The position numbers and the translations under genes were made by a program. 64,000 nt of DNA from Pseudomonas fluorescens (GTDB lineage: Bacteria > Pseudomonadota > Gammaproteobacteria > Pseudomonadales > Pseudomonadaceae): NCBI RefSeq assembly GCF_902497995.1, contig NZ_CABVII010000006.1, positions 224,182 through 288,181 of the forward strand, written 5' to 3'. Below the pieces are notes generated by a model. The model ran no database searches. It saw only the letters and a list, made by a program, of their open reading frames with translations, and was not told the DNA's origin. Positions 28,541-39,433 of the stretch are shown here, one piece after another. Position 1 is the first letter of the stretch. Each line of letters opens with the position of its first letter.

Positions 28541-29278
28541 TCAGCCTGCCGCTTCCACCGTCCCGATGAAATTCGCCAGCTCCGCCGTCTGCGGATTGGC
28601 AAACAGAATCTTCGGATCCCCAGCCTCATGCACCTTGCCCAGATGCATGAACACCAACTTATCCCCGACCTCCCGGGCAAAACGCATTTCATGGGTGACC
28701 ATGATCAGCGTCATGCCCTCTTTGGCCAGCTGCCGAACCACGCTCAGCACTTCATTGACCAGTTCCGGGTCCAGCGCCGAAGTAATCTCATCACAGAGCA
28801 AAACCTTCGGCGACATCGCCAACGCCCGGGCAATCGCCACTCGCTGTTGCTGCCCGCCGGACAGCCGATCCGGAAACGCATCGAATTTTTCCCCCAGTCC
28901 AACCCGTTCCAGCATCTCCCGCGCCAGTTCAGCGGCCCTGGCTTTTGGCACTTTCTGCACCACTTGCGGTGCAAGCATGACGTTTTCGCCCACGGTGAGG
29001 TGCGGGAACAGGTTGAACTGCTGGAACACCATCCCGACTTTCTGCCGCAGGCTGCGCAGGTCGGCGCGGGCGGCGTCGAGGTATTCGCCGTCGACTTCGA
29101 TCACGCCGTCGTTGATCGATTCCAGGCCATTCAATGTCCGCAACAAGGTGGACTTGCCCGAGCCGCTGCGACCGATGATCGCCACCACCTGGCCTTCCTC
29201 GACACTCAGGTCGATGCCTTTGAGCACATGGTGGTCGCCGTAATATTTATGCAGGGCCGAAATTCTAAGCAGAGGCAT
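28541..29278 (-). CDS. Polar amino-acid ABC transporter ATPase
   Basis: 245-residue ATPase of the GlnQ/HisP type. Walker A GRSGSGKST (about 33-41), signature LSGGQQQRVAIARAL, Walker B ALDPELVNEV preceded by VLLCDEITS (the usual L-D-E-P is here C-D-E-I). Start at 29278 with GGAG six bases upstream; it overlaps the preceding permease gene by 14 bases. It is the last gene of a four-gene unit (binding protein, two permeases, ATPase) on the minus strand. Substrate unknown; glutamate/glutamine or another polar amino acid is likely. Confidence 0.92.
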   Translation of the reverse strand: MPLLRISALHKYYGDHHVLKGIDLSVEEGQVVAIIGRSGSGKSTLLRTLNGLESINDGVIEVDGEYLDAARADLRSLRQKVGMVFQQFNLFPHLTVGENVMLAPQVVQKVPKARAAELAREMLERVGLGEKFDAFPDRLSGGQQQRVAIARALAMSPKVLLCDEITSALDPELVNEVLSVVRQLAKEGMTLIMVTHEMRFAREVGDKLVFMHLGKVHEAGDPKILFANPQTAELANFIGTVEAAG

Positions 29279-29915
29279 GCAGTCTCCTTTCCAGATAGCG
29301 CGCACTGAGGGACAAGGGGTAGCAGAGCAAGAAGTAACCGAGCGCTACCAGGCCATAGACCATGAAGGGTTCGAAGGTCGCGTTGGCGAGCATGCCGCCG
29401 GTCTTGGTCAGTTCGGTGAAGCCGATGATCGAGGTGACGGCGGTGCCTTTGACCACCTGCACCGAGAAACCCACGGTCGGCGCCACGGCGATGCGCAGCG
29501 CCTGTGGCAGGATCACGTGGCGCAGTTGCTCCAGCGGGTCGAGCGCCAGGCTCGACGAGGCTTCCCACTGGCCATTGGGGATCGACTCGACACAACCGCG
29601 CCAGATCTCAGCCAGGTAGGCACTGGTGAACAGCGTCAGGGAGATTGCCGCGGCCATCCACGGCGAAATCTCCACCCCGGCCAGTGCGACGCCGAAGAAC
29701 ACCAGGAACAGCTGCATCAACAGCGGCGTGCCCTGGAACAGTTCGATGTAAGTGCGGGCGAAATTGCTTGGCAGGGATTTTTTTGAAATGCGCATCACCA
29801 TGATCAGCAAGCCGATCAGCCCGCCGCCGACAAACGCCACCAGCGACAGTGCCAACGTCCACTGCAGGCCCGTGAGCAGGTTGCGCACGACGTCCCAAAA
29901 CGTGAAATCGCTCAT
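29265..29915 (-). CDS. Polar amino-acid ABC transporter permease (second)
   Basis: 216-residue HisM/GlnP-type permease with about five membrane helices; family motif ELFQGTPLLMQLFLVFFG near residues 58-75, and the EAA loop about WEASSSLALDPLEQLRHVILPQALR. Start at 29915 overlaps the stop of the first permease by four bases. A much longer in-frame reading exists upstream but runs antisense-like through the first permease in another frame and is rejected. Confidence 0.91.
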   Translation of the reverse strand: MSDFTFWDVVRNLLTGLQWTLALSLVAFVGGGLIGLLIMVMRISKKSLPSNFARTYIELFQGTPLLMQLFLVFFGVALAGVEISPWMAAAISLTLFTSAYLAEIWRGCVESIPNGQWEASSSLALDPLEQLRHVILPQALRIAVAPTVGFSVQVVKGTAVTSIIGFTELTKTGGMLANATFEPFMVYGLVALGYFLLCYPLSLSARYLERRLHASA

Positions 29916-30592
29916 TGGCTGGTCCTTGCGCTGCTTCTTGATATAAACCGGCGACCGAGCCAGTTCAGCAACTGGCGGATCAATAAAGCCATGCACAGGT
30001 AAAGCAGGGTGGTCAGGGCGTAGGTTTCGAAGGCGCGGAAGTTGCGCGACTGAATGAAGTTGGCAGCGAAGCTCAGCTCTTCGGTGGCGATCTGCGAACA
30101 GACGGCCGAGCCGAGCATGACGATGATGATCTGGCTGCTCAGGGCCGGCCAGACCTTGCCCAGCGCCGGCAGCAACACCACGTGGCGAAAGGCTTCGAAG
30201 CGGCTCATCGCCAGTGCGGCGGCGGCCTCCAGCTGACCGCGGGGGACCGCTTGAATGCCGGCGCGGATGATCTCGGTCGAATAGGCCCCGAGGTTGATCA
30301 CCATCGCCAGCACCGCGGCCTGCCATTCGGAAATCTGCACACCCAGGGACGGCAGGCCGAAGAAGATGAAAAACAACTGCACCAGAAACGGCGTGTTGCG
30401 GATCAACTCGACGTAGACGCCGAAAATCGCGGAGAACGGGCGAATGTTCCACGCCCGCACCAGCGCCCCGACAATGCCCAGGCCTACCCCGAGCACGGCA
30501 CCGATGGCGGTCAGTTCAAGGGTGAACAGGGCGCCGTGCAGCAGCAGATCGGTGTTTTGCACCACTGGAATGAAATCGAACTGATAGGACAT
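29912..30592 (-). CDS. Polar amino-acid ABC transporter permease (first)
   Basis: 226-residue permease, about five membrane helices, motif ELIRNTPFLVQLFFIFFGLP (about 62-81) and EAA loop EAAAALAMSRFEAFRHVVLLPALGK. Pairs with the second permease as a heterodimer. It follows the binding protein gene by 21 bases. Confidence 0.92.
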   Translation of the reverse strand: MSYQFDFIPVVQNTDLLLHGALFTLELTAIGAVLGVGLGIVGALVRAWNIRPFSAIFGVYVELIRNTPFLVQLFFIFFGLPSLGVQISEWQAAVLAMVINLGAYSTEIIRAGIQAVPRGQLEAAAALAMSRFEAFRHVVLLPALGKVWPALSSQIIIVMLGSAVCSQIATEELSFAANFIQSRNFRAFETYALTTLLYLCMALLIRQLLNWLGRRFISRSSARTSQ

Positions 30593-30613
30593 ATTCAGTC
30601 TCCCCTGCGGCGA

Positions 30614-31399
30614 TCAGAGATCGGCCGGCAGCGGCTCTTTGAGCCAGGTCCGGGAGTTCTTTTCCAGCGCACCGTCGGTTTTGGCGGTGGCGAGGATCTG
30701 ATTGACCTGGCCCAACAGCGCGGGCTCGTTCTTGTTAACGCCGACGTACACCGGCGAATCCTTGAGTTTTACTTTCAGCGCCGGCACGCGTTTCGGGTTG
30801 CGCTCGCTGATCGCCACCATCACCACGTTGCCGCTGGCGATCAGGTCGACTTGCCCGGCGAGGTAGGCGGCGATGGTCGAGTTATTGTCTTCGAAGCGCT
30901 TGATGATCGCGCCTTCGGGAGCGACTTTGCTCAGCTCGATGTCTTCGATGGCACCACGGGTGACGCTGATGGTCTTGCCCTTGAGGTCGTCCAGGCTTTT
31001 GATATCGGCGTCTGGCGGGCCGAATACGGCGAGGTAGAAGGGTGCGTAGGCGCTGGAGAAGTCGATGACTTTCTCGCGCTCGGGGTTCTTGCCCAGGCTG
31101 GAAATCACCAGATCCACCTTGCCGGTGGTCAGGAACGGGATGCGGTTGGTGCTGTTGACCGGGGTCAGTTCGAGTTTGACCTTGAGTTGGTCGGCCAGCA
31201 GTCTGGCGGTGTCGACATCGAGGCCGCGTGGCTTCATGTCCGGGCCGACCGAGCCGAACGGCGGGAAGTCCTGGGGCACGGCGACCCTGAGGACGCCGCG
31301 TTTGACCACATCTTCCAGGCCATCGGCGTGGGCGGGGGCCTGACTCAGCATCAGGCTGGCAAAAAAGACAGCGAGGAGGGCGCTGTAACGCTGGGTCAT
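30614..31399 (-). CDS. Periplasmic amino-acid binding protein (SBP family 3)
   Basis: 261 residues; signal peptide about 1-25 (YSALLAVFFASLMLSQAPAHA, cleavage after AHA), then a family-3 solute-binding fold: GVLRVAVPQDFPPFG, RGLDVDTARLLADQLKVKLELTPV, NRIPFLTTGKVDLVIS. The ligand-binding Arg/Asp of amino-acid binders is consistent but not specific. Start at 31399 with GGAG upstream; a longer in-frame reading adds 14 residues before the signal peptide and is rejected. First gene of the transporter unit; divergent from the FadR-type regulator. Confidence 0.92.
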   Translation of the reverse strand: MTQRYSALLAVFFASLMLSQAPAHADGLEDVVKRGVLRVAVPQDFPPFGSVGPDMKPRGLDVDTARLLADQLKVKLELTPVNSTNRIPFLTTGKVDLVISSLGKNPEREKVIDFSSAYAPFYLAVFGPPDADIKSLDDLKGKTISVTRGAIEDIELSKVAPEGAIIKRFEDNNSTIAAYLAGQVDLIASGNVVMVAISERNPKRVPALKVKLKDSPVYVGVNKNEPALLGQVNQILATAKTDGALEKNSRTWLKEPLPADL

Positions 31400-31556
31400 G
31401 ACAAATCTCCGAATTGGCGGGAAGTGATTTCTGCGATTCAACAGAGCACGGGTCGTGCCAAGAGTGGGTTCCAGGGGTTCCAGGCCGCGGTTTTACTGGG
31501 ATTGTCGGTCTTACTGGTCTGAACAGTTGTGGCGCCTTGCGCACCCTCCTGGCGCA

Positions 31557-31573
31557 TTGGTGAAAGGCACCGA
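31557..31573. promoter_or_regulatory. Candidate operator of the FadR-type regulator
   Basis: TTGGTG, five bases, CACCGA: inverted repeat with one mismatch in the 254-base divergent region 31400-31653. FadR-subfamily sites often have a TGGT/ACCA core. The region holds no gene. Confidence 0.3.
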
Positions 31574-31653
31574 ACCCCCATGGGGCACGACTTGCCGGGC
31601 GTCGCGAATAGCTTTACAACTAACCGCTCATTTGCCTGGTTCGTCTGAAAACC

Positions 31654-32361
31654 ATGAACTCGATCTCCCAAGCCGTACCTGAAGTGGCGCTGCAAGCCAT
31701 CCGCAAACTGATCACCGAACAAGGTTTCGGACCGGGGGACGCGCTGCCTTCGCAACGGGACCTGGCGCTGCAATTGGGGGTCAGTCGGGCGTCGCTGCGC
31801 GAGGCATTGTCGTCCTTGAGTGCCCTGGGAGTGATCAGCGTCCAGCCGGGCAAAGGGGTGTTCGTGCAGTCACCGGTTGATTTGCCGCGAGGTGATGCGA
31901 CGCTGAGTTGGCCATTTGCGGCGCAAGCCTCGCCCCTGGATATATTCCAGTTGCGCTATGCCCTGGAAGGCTTTGCGGCCGGCTTGGCGGCGGTGACCCT
32001 GAGCACTCACGAGCTCGATGCGCTGGACGATAATGTCGCCGCCATGCGCATCGACTTGAAGGCCGGCGACTTCGAGGCAGCGGCGCGACTGGATTTCGAA
32101 TTTCACCGGCGCATCCTGTTGGCCAGCGGTAATCAGGCGATGCTGAGCATCCTGACCGCCAGCGCCGACATCTTCCTGGAGAGCCAAAAGCTACCGTTCA
32201 TCCGGGCCGAGCGGGCCATGGAAACCTGGCAGGAGCACCGTAAAATCCTCCGTGCACTGGCCCGGCGGGCATCCGGTGCCGCGCAGAAGGCCATGCAAGA
32301 ACATGTGCGAAACGCAGCCCTGCGCACTGGAATTGCCTTCGTCGCTCCCGCCACCTCATGA
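31654..32361 (+). CDS. FadR-subfamily GntR transcriptional regulator
   Basis: 235 residues: winged helix-turn-helix about 10-75 (FGPGDALPSQRDLALQLGVSRASLREAL...GVISVQPGKGVFV) and an FCD ligand-binding helical domain about 90-225 with metal-type residues in EFHRRILLASGN. It is divergent from the amino-acid transporter and most likely controls it in response to the substrate. Next gene downstream is trxA, 122 bases away, with its own promoter. Confidence 0.9.
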   Translation: MNSISQAVPEVALQAIRKLITEQGFGPGDALPSQRDLALQLGVSRASLREALSSLSALGVISVQPGKGVFVQSPVDLPRGDATLSWPFAAQASPLDIFQLRYALEGFAAGLAAVTLSTHELDALDDNVAAMRIDLKAGDFEAAARLDFEFHRRILLASGNQAMLSILTASADIFLESQKLPFIRAERAMETWQEHRKILRALARRASGAAQKAMQEHVRNAALRTGIAFVAPATS

Positions 32362-32483
32362 CTTGAGCTATACCCAAACTCATGCACCACCATAGCGAGA
32401 CTCAATCATCTGCGGCTTCCTGAACAGGGGAAGGGCGGCTATGATGGGCCACGTTTTTTATTGCTTATAACCCGGAGACATCC

Positions 32484-32813
32484 ATGAGCAGCGATCTTAT
32501 CAAGCACGTCACCGACGCAAACTTCGAAGAAGAAGTACTGAAGGCTGCTGGCCCTGTGCTTGTTGACTACTGGGCTGAGTGGTGCGGCCCTTGCAAGATG
32601 ATCGCTCCGGTTCTGGACGATATCGCCAGCACCTACGCTGGCAAGCTGACCGTTGCCAAGCTGAACATCGACGAGAACCAGGAAACCCCGGCCAAGCACG
32701 GCGTACGTGGTATCCCGACCCTGATGCTGTTCAAGAACGGCAACGTCGAAGCGACCAAGGTTGGCGCACTGTCGAAGTCGCAGCTGGCGGCTTTCCTCGA
32801 CGCCAACATCTAA
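32484..32813 (+). CDS. trxA: Thioredoxin 1
   Basis: 109-residue cytosolic disulfide reductase, redox pair C34-GP-C37 in AEWCGPCKM, cis-Pro in [24 protein letters not shown] provides the ribosome site. TATGAT (32439) and TATAAC (32465) upstream are candidate -10 elements. A rho-independent terminator follows, then rho, as in many proteobacteria. Confidence 0.97.
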   Translation: MSSDLIKHVTDANFEEEVLKAAGPVLVDYWAEWCGPCKMIAPVLDDIASTYAGKLTVAKLNIDENQETPAKHGVRGIPTLMLFKNGNVEATKVGALSKSQLAAFLDANI

Positions 32814-32832
32814 GCGTCGTTATAAAGTGTCC

Positions 32833-32864
32833 GAAAAAGGCCCCGCAGTTTGCGGGGCTTTTTC
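32833..32864 (+). terminator. trxA rho-independent terminator
   Basis: GAAAAAGGCCCCGCA, short loop, TGCGGGGCTTTTTC: strong GC stem with T-run. Confidence 0.92.
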
Positions 32865-33060
32865 GTTATTGAGGGCTAGACGCTCCGAAACTCAGGTGGT
32901 ACATTCGGCCCCGCACTGGTTTCTCCAATGCCCCCTGCTAGCCGTCGCCGACGCACTCCTTTTCGAATTAGTTCGCGATCCTGTCGCCTTCTCTGCGGCG
33001 CGGCCTCATTAAGCCAAAAGCTTAATTTCCCCCCTCCATAAATGATTACGTCATTCCTAT

Positions 33061-34320
<1,260 letters not shown>

Positions 34321-34334
34321 ATCGCAGAAAGTCA

Positions 34335-34363
34335 GCAAAAGCCGGGGAAACCCGGCTTTTTGC
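34335..34363 (+). terminator. rho-gene terminator
   Basis: GCAAAAAGCCGGG, loop, CCCGGCTTTTTGC: perfect stem with A and T runs, so it is potentially bidirectional. Confidence 0.9.
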
Positions 34364-34462
34364 TATCTGATTTTTGATGAACCGGCAGTTCGTGGTTCTG
34401 AATAGAGGGGTTCGGCGCTAAACTGCCACCCCCGAACGGCACGGCCAACACGAGGCTCACGC

Positions 34463-35929
34463 ATGCAGTATCGCGACTTGCGCGACTTTATCAGCGGTCT
34501 GGAAAAGCGCGGCGAACTCAAGCGCATCCAGGTTCCGGTGTCCCCAGTGCTCGAAATGACCGAGGTCTGCGACCGCACCCTGCGCGCCAAAGGTCCAGCC
34601 CTGCTTTTCGAAAACCCCACGGGTTATGACATCCCGGTGCTCGGCAACCTGTTCGGCACCCCTGAGCGCGTGGCGCTGGGCATGGGCGCAGAAGCGGTCA
34701 GCGAATTGCGCGAGATCGGCAAGCTGCTGGCGTTCCTCAAGGAACCCGAGCCACCGAAAGGCCTGAAAGATGCCTGGTCCAAGCTGCCGATCTTCCGCAA
34801 GATCATTGCCATGGCGCCGAAGGTGGTCAAAGACGCGGTGTGCCAGGAAGTGGTCATCGAAGGCGACGACGTCGACCTCGCCATGCTGCCGGTGCAGACC
34901 TGCTGGCCGGGCGACGTCGGCCCGCTGATCACCTGGGGCCTGACCGTCACCAAAGGTCCGAACAAGGATCGCCAGAACCTCGGCATCTACCGTCAGCAAG
35001 TGATTGGCCGCAACAAGGTCATCATGCGTTGGCTGAGCCACCGTGGCGGCGCGCTGGATTACCGCGAGTGGTGCGAGAAGCATCCTGGCCAGCCGTTCCC
35101 GGTGTCCGTGGCCCTGGGCGCTGACCCGGCGACCATTCTCGGTGCCGTGACGCCGGTGCCGGACAGTCTCTCCGAATACGCCTTTGCCGGACTGCTGCGC
35201 GGCAATCGCACCGAGCTGGTGAAGTGCCGTGGCAACGACCTGCAAGTGCCGGCCACCGCCGAGATCATCCTCGAAGGTGTGATCCATCCGGGCGAAATGG
35301 CCGACGAAGGCCCGTACGGCGACCACACCGGTTACTACAACGAAGTCGACAGCTTCCCGGTGTTCACCGTCGAGCGCATCACGCACCGGATCAAGCCGAT
35401 TTACCACAGCACCTATACCGGCCGTCCGCCGGATGAGCCGGCGATCCTCGGCGTGGCGCTGAATGAAGTATTCGTGCCGATCCTGCAGAAGCAGTTCCCG
35501 GAGATCACCGACTTCTACCTGCCACCCGAAGGCTGCTCCTACCGCATGGCCATCGTGACCATGAAAAAGTCGTATCCCGGTCATGCCAAGCGGGTAATGT
35601 TGGGTGTCTGGTCGTTTTTGCGACAGTTCATGTACACCAAGTTCGTTATCGTCACTGACGACGACATCAACGCACGGGACTGGAACGACGTGATCTGGGC
35701 CATCACCACGCGCATGGACCCCAAGCGCGACACGGTGATGATCGACAACACGCCGATCGACTACCTCGACTTCGCCTCGCCGGTTTCCGGCCTGGGTTCG
35801 AAGATGGGGCTCGATGCCACGCATAAATGGCCCGGCGAAACCACTCGCGAGTGGGGCCGGGTGATCGTCAAGGACGAAGCCGTGACCCAGCGGATCGATG
35901 CCATCTGGAATCAGTTAGGAATAGATTGA
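34463..35929 (+). CDS. ubiD: UbiD-family decarboxylase
   Basis: Decarboxylates 3-polyprenyl-4-hydroxybenzoate in ubiquinone synthesis with prenylated FMN made by UbiX. 488 residues, full length. Prenyl-FMN/metal region [19 protein letters not shown] and the catalytic Glu-Arg-Glu region ([27 protein letters not shown]) are intact. The stop codon shares a base with the next ATG (TTGATG), so a 2Fe-2S flavin reductase is translationally coupled. ubiX is not in the window. Confidence 0.95.
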   Translation: MQYRDLRDFISGLEKRGELKRIQVPVSPVLEMTEVCDRTLRAKGPALLFENPTGYDIPVLGNLFGTPERVALGMGAEAVSELREIGKLLAFLKEPEPPKGLKDAWSKLPIFRKIIAMAPKVVKDAVCQEVVIEGDDVDLAMLPVQTCWPGDVGPLITWGLTVTKGPNKDRQNLGIYRQQVIGRNKVIMRWLSHRGGALDYREWCEKHPGQPFPVSVALGADPATILGAVTPVPDSLSEYAFAGLLRGNRTELVKCRGNDLQVPATAEIILEGVIHPGEMADEGPYGDHTGYYNEVDSFPVFTVERITHRIKPIYHSTYTGRPPDEPAILGVALNEVFVPILQKQFPEITDFYLPPEGCSYRMAIVTMKKSYPGHAKRVMLGVWSFLRQFMYTKFVIVTDDDINARDWNDVIWAITTRMDPKRDTVMIDNTPIDYLDFASPVSGLGSKMGLDATHKWPGETTREWGRVIVKDEAVTQRIDAIWNQLGID

Positions 35930-36897
35930 TGCGTGTAACCTTGCAGCCCTCTGGAGCAGTGCTGGATATTCTGCCCGGCGAGCGGATTCTCGATGGCGCG
36001 CGGCGCCTGGGCTATGAATGCCCGCAAAGCTGTCGAAACGGCAATTGCCACGTGTGCGCCGCACTGCTGGTGGAAGGGCGGGTCGAACAGACCGGTAATG
36101 TGCGCGATCATGGCGAGTTCTACACTTGCATAGCCGAGCCGCTGGAAGACTGCATCGTGCTGTGGGATGGCGTGCTCGCGCTGGGAGAACTGCCGGTGCG
36201 CAGCTTGTCGTGTCAGGTCATTGAATGCAGGGACGTCGGCGGCGATACCTTTCGCGTGAGTCTGCGGGCTCCGGCCGGCAAACCGCCACGCTATCACGCC
36301 GGCCAGTACCTGATGATCGAGCGCGAGAATGGCGAGAAATCGGCGTTCTCCCTGGCCTCGGCCCCCCATGGCGGACGCGACCTGGAAATTCACGTCTTGG
36401 CGCGCGAAAGCAGTGCGCTGAGCCTGATCGAACAGCTGCAACGTAACCCGATGGTGCGGATCCAGATGCCGTTTGGCGATACCCATCTGGCGGAGTTGCC
36501 GGACGGCCCGCTGGTGCTGATCGCCGCGGGTACCGGCATGGGTCAGATTCATAGCCTGATCGAGCATTGCCGCGCCACGGGCTTCAAGCACCCGGTGCAC
36601 CTGTATTGGGGCGTGCGTCGTCCTGAAGATTTTTATGCCATCGAACATTGGGATGAATGGCTGCAACTGCCCAATCTGTTCCTGCATAAAGTCGTCAGCG
36701 ATCAATGCGGCTGGCAGGGGCGCTGCGGCATGTTGCATGAAGCGGTGTGTGAGGATTTCCCTGATCTGAAACCCCTGCATGTGTACGCCAGCGGCTCTCC
36801 GGCGATGGTCTACGGCACGCTGGACGCCTTGGTCGAAGCGGGAATGGATGCCCATCAGATGCGTGCGGATGTGTTTGCGTACGCGCCTCGATCTTGA
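35929..36897 (+). CDS. 2Fe-2S / FAD oxidoreductase coupled to ubiD
   Basis: 322 residues: plant-type ferredoxin domain (about 1-88) with cluster ligands C35, C40, C43 and C67, an FAD-binding barrel (about 95-190; YHAGQYLMIE for flavin, FSLASAPHG), and an NAD(P)H domain (about 195-320; LIAAGTGMGQIHSLIEH). It resembles CDP-6-deoxy-glucoseen reductase and the reductase parts of oxygenases. It could supply reduced flavin or electrons; the acceptor is unknown. Start shares a base with the ubiD stop. The gene ends inside a 13-base tandem repeat. Confidence 0.88.
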   Translation: MRVTLQPSGAVLDILPGERILDGARRLGYECPQSCRNGNCHVCAALLVEGRVEQTGNVRDHGEFYTCIAEPLEDCIVLWDGVLALGELPVRSLSCQVIECRDVGGDTFRVSLRAPAGKPPRYHAGQYLMIERENGEKSAFSLASAPHGGRDLEIHVLARESSALSLIEQLQRNPMVRIQMPFGDTHLAELPDGPLVLIAAGTGMGQIHSLIEHCRATGFKHPVHLYWGVRRPEDFYAIEHWDEWLQLPNLFLHKVVSDQCGWQGRCGMLHEAVCEDFPDLKPLHVYASGSPAMVYGTLDALVEAGMDAHQMRADVFAYAPRS

Positions 36898-36928
36898 TCC
36901 GCGATTTTGATCCGCGATCTTGATTGTG
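36890..36928. repeat. Three tandem 13-base units at a gene end
   Basis: GATCTTGATCCGC (36890), GATTTTGATCCGC (36903), GATCTTGATTGTG (36916). The stop codon of the reductase gene (TGA, 36895-36897) lies in unit 1. Confidence 0.8.
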
Positions 36929-36959
36929 TTTAATCCTTATACCTTTCTATATAGCCGAT

Positions 36960-36987
36960 CGGTATTTATAAATTTTTATAAATACCG
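36960..36987. repeat. AT-rich 28-base palindrome
   Basis: CGGTATTTATAAA (36960-36972), two-base loop, and the exact complement (36975-36987). It lies in an unusually AT-rich 229-base gap (36898-37126) with no gene. It may be a strong hairpin without U-run or a protein site. Confidence 0.75.
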
Positions 36988-37126
36988 GTAGGTTATATAT
37001 CAGACAGGCACTTATTAAAAAATGTGCCATGGCATTTAAATTGCCTCGAAACATATGTGCCTTATTGTTACAGCGCTGCGTTCTATTAAGTAATCTTGAC
37101 CCGCGGGGAGCTGAACGCAATTCGCC

Positions 37127-37795
37127 ATGAGCGCCATTGAATCTGCTTTTTTGAATCTGGCTTACCCTCCGCGGCTCGATCTGGGGCCGCAGCTTACGCA
37201 CGAACAATTGCTCAGCTCGATGCAAACGACCATGGCGCGCCATAAGGGCGGGCCGGTGTGGCTGTTCGCCTACGGCTCGCTGATCTGGCGCCCTGAATGC
37301 CCGGCAGTGGAGCGCGTACGCGGTCGGGTGCATGGCTACCATCGTGGTTTGTACCTGTGGTCCCACGAGCATCGCGGCACGCCGGAAGTGCCTGGCCTGG
37401 TGTTCGGCCTGGATCGCGGCGGTTCTTGCAGCGGGTTTGCCTATCGCTTGCCCGAAGAACAACTCGACGCGTCTCTTTACGCACTTTGGCAACGCGAGAT
37501 GCCATTCCCGTCCTATCGCCCACACTGGCTCAACTGCCGTCTCGAAGACGGAAACCAGGTTCAGGCATTGGGATTCGTTTTGGAGCGGCACCTGCCCAGC
37601 TATGCCGGCAACTTGCCGGATCATGTGCTGAGCCATGTGTTCGAAAACGCTTGCGGGCGTTACGGCACTACCCGCGATTATGTCGAGCAGACCGCCAGCG
37701 CCCTGCGTAGCCACGCCATGCCAGACCGGAATCTGGAGGCGCGGCTCAAGCGCTGCAAATCAGCGGCCGATCAGGCGAGTGCTTCGCGGCTCTGA
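37127..37795 (+). CDS. ChaC-like gamma-glutamylcyclotransferase
   Basis: 222 residues. Cyclotransferase fold with the substrate loop [14 protein letters not shown] (about 46-59) and [23 protein letters not shown] (about 90-112); the acidic residues in the latter include the expected catalytic Glu, which I cannot fix exactly. ChaC enzymes split glutathione to 5-oxoproline and Cys-Gly. The N-terminal 40 residues are a family-specific extension. The ribosome site (GGGGAG) is 16 bases upstream, rather far. The last 25 bases overlap the convergent glpT. Confidence 0.87.
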   Translation: MSAIESAFLNLAYPPRLDLGPQLTHEQLLSSMQTTMARHKGGPVWLFAYGSLIWRPECPAVERVRGRVHGYHRGLYLWSHEHRGTPEVPGLVFGLDRGGSCSGFAYRLPEEQLDASLYALWQREMPFPSYRPHWLNCRLEDGNQVQALGFVLERHLPSYAGNLPDHVLSHVFENACGRYGTTRDYVEQTASALRSHAMPDRNLEARLKRCKSAADQASASRL

Positions 37796-39120
37796 CTGGC
37801 GACTTGTTTGTGCCACAGGGTCGGGGCGAGGAAGGCCATCGCCAGCAGGCACGCGCCGATCAGCAAGACGAAACCGCCGTCCCAGCCGAAGTGGTCCACG
37901 GTGTAGCCCATGGCTGCACTGGCCGCGACCGACCCCCCCAGATAACCGAACAGCCCGGTGAAGCCCGCCGCGGTACCGGCCGCTTTCTTCGGTGCCAACT
38001 CCAGGGCTTGCAGGCCGATCAACATTACCGGGCCGTAGATCAGAAAGCCGATTGAAACCAGCGCGATCATGTCGACGGTCGGGTTGCCGGCCGGGTTGAG
38101 CCAGTAAACCAGGGTCGCCACGGTGACCAAGGCCATGAACACCATGCCGGTCAGGCCACGGTTGCCACGGAAGATCTTGTCCGACATCCAGCCGCACAGC
38201 AGCGTGCCCGGAATCCCCGCCCACTCATAGAAAAAGTACGCCCACGAGGTTTTATCCACGGTAAAGCCCTTGGCTTCCTTGAGGTAGGTCGGTGCCCAGT
38301 CCAGCACGCCGTAGCGCAACAGGTAGACGAAGACGTTGGCCAAGGCGATGTACCAGAGCATTTTGTTGCGCAGCACGTATTTGACGAAGATTTCCTTGGC
38401 GCTGAATTCTTCTTCGTGGCTGGCGTCGTAGCCTTGCGGGTAGTCGTTCTTGTACTTCTCGATCGGCGGCAGGCCCACCGATTGCGGGGTGTCACGCATG
38501 GTGACGAAGGCAAACACCGCCACTGCCAAGGCGACCGCCGCCGGCACGTAAAACGCCGCATGCCAGTCATTGAACAGGCCCATGCCGAGCAGGAACAGCG
38601 GGCCGATCAGGCCACCGCCAACGTTGTGCGCCACGTTCCACAAGGACACCACGCCACCGCGTTCCTTCTGCGACCACCAATGCACCATCGTCCGCCCGCT
38701 CGGCGGCCAGCCCATGCCTTGGGCCCAGCCGTTGATGAACAGCAGGATGAACATGATGGTCACGCTGGAGGTTGCCCAGGGCGCGAAGCCGAAAATGAAC
38801 ATCACACCGGCCGATACCAGCAGGCCGAAGGGCAGGAAGAAACGCGGATTGGAACGGTCGGACACGATGCCCATCAGGAACTTGGACAGGCCGTAGGCAA
38901 TGGCGATGGCCGACAGCGCCAGGCCCAGCTCGCCGCGGGTATAGCCCTCTTCGATCAGATAGGGCATGGCCAGGGAGAAGTTTTTGCGCAGCAGGTAATA
39001 GCCGGCGTAGCCGATAAAAATCCCGGCGAAGATCTGCCAGCGAAGGCGTCGGTAGGTGTTGTCTATTTTTTCTTCAGGCAATGGAGCCTGATGTGCGGCA
39101 GGACGAAAGAAAGCAAACAT
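37771..39120 (-). CDS. glpT: Glycerol-3-phosphate transporter
   Basis: 449-residue major-facilitator antiporter of glycerol-3-phosphate for phosphate (OPA family), 12 membrane helices. Start [20 protein letters not shown]; family features [19 protein letters not shown] and [20 protein letters not shown]. No glpD, glpF or glpK is nearby. GGAGC precedes the ATG. The 3' end overlaps the ChaC-like gene by 25 bases. Confidence 0.94.
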   Translation of the reverse strand: MFAFFRPAAHQAPLPEEKIDNTYRRLRWQIFAGIFIGYAGYYLLRKNFSLAMPYLIEEGYTRGELGLALSAIAIAYGLSKFLMGIVSDRSNPRFFLPFGLLVSAGVMFIFGFAPWATSSVTIMFILLFINGWAQGMGWPPSGRTMVHWWSQKERGGVVSLWNVAHNVGGGLIGPLFLLGMGLFNDWHAAFYVPAAVALAVAVFAFVTMRDTPQSVGLPPIEKYKNDYPQGYDASHEEEFSAKEIFVKYVLRNKMLWYIALANVFVYLLRYGVLDWAPTYLKEAKGFTVDKTSWAYFFYEWAGIPGTLLCGWMSDKIFRGNRGLTGMVFMALVTVATLVYWLNPAGNPTVDMIALVSIGFLIYGPVMLIGLQALELAPKKAAGTAAGFTGLFGYLGGSVAASAAMGYTVDHFGWDGGFVLLIGACLLAMAFLAPTLWHKQVASQSREALA

Positions 39121-39433
39121 TCAAAAGCTCCAGATTTGTTGTTTTGACTGCGGATGCGAATGTTACAGTTTCGTTACTGAAAATAGCATCGCTTCGCAGT
39201 GGCCAAACAGTGGAAATTTTGGAGGTCGTGTGTTCTTTTGCGAACATGTCGCTCAGATGTAGGTGAAGGACGTTGTAGGAAGGGTTACCACGCCGATCTT
39301 TTGCGCCGGATGCGTACTTGTTTTTGGGAAGCGTCCTTCGTTCAAAGGAGAGGTTGCGACGTTCTGTTTCAGGTCGCTGCTGCGTAAGCTTTTTAAGGGA
39401 GTTCTGGTGTTTCGATCATGGAGGGAAGGGGTT
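39121..39433. other. 313-base gap upstream of the TonB-domain gene
   Basis: It holds the divergent glpT promoter region and is less GC-rich than its neighbours. A plus-strand frame is open from 39263 to the TonB-domain start but its 57 residues match nothing and precede a clear signal peptide. No other feature seen. Confidence 0.6.

Noticed and set aside
29916..30452. 395-codon reading that joins the second permease to an upstream extension
   Set aside because: The extension runs out of frame through the first permease gene, which has intact permease motifs in its own frame.
39263..39433. N-terminal extension of the TonB-domain gene, 57 codons
   Set aside because: No family match, and it would bury a clear signal peptide that starts at 39434.
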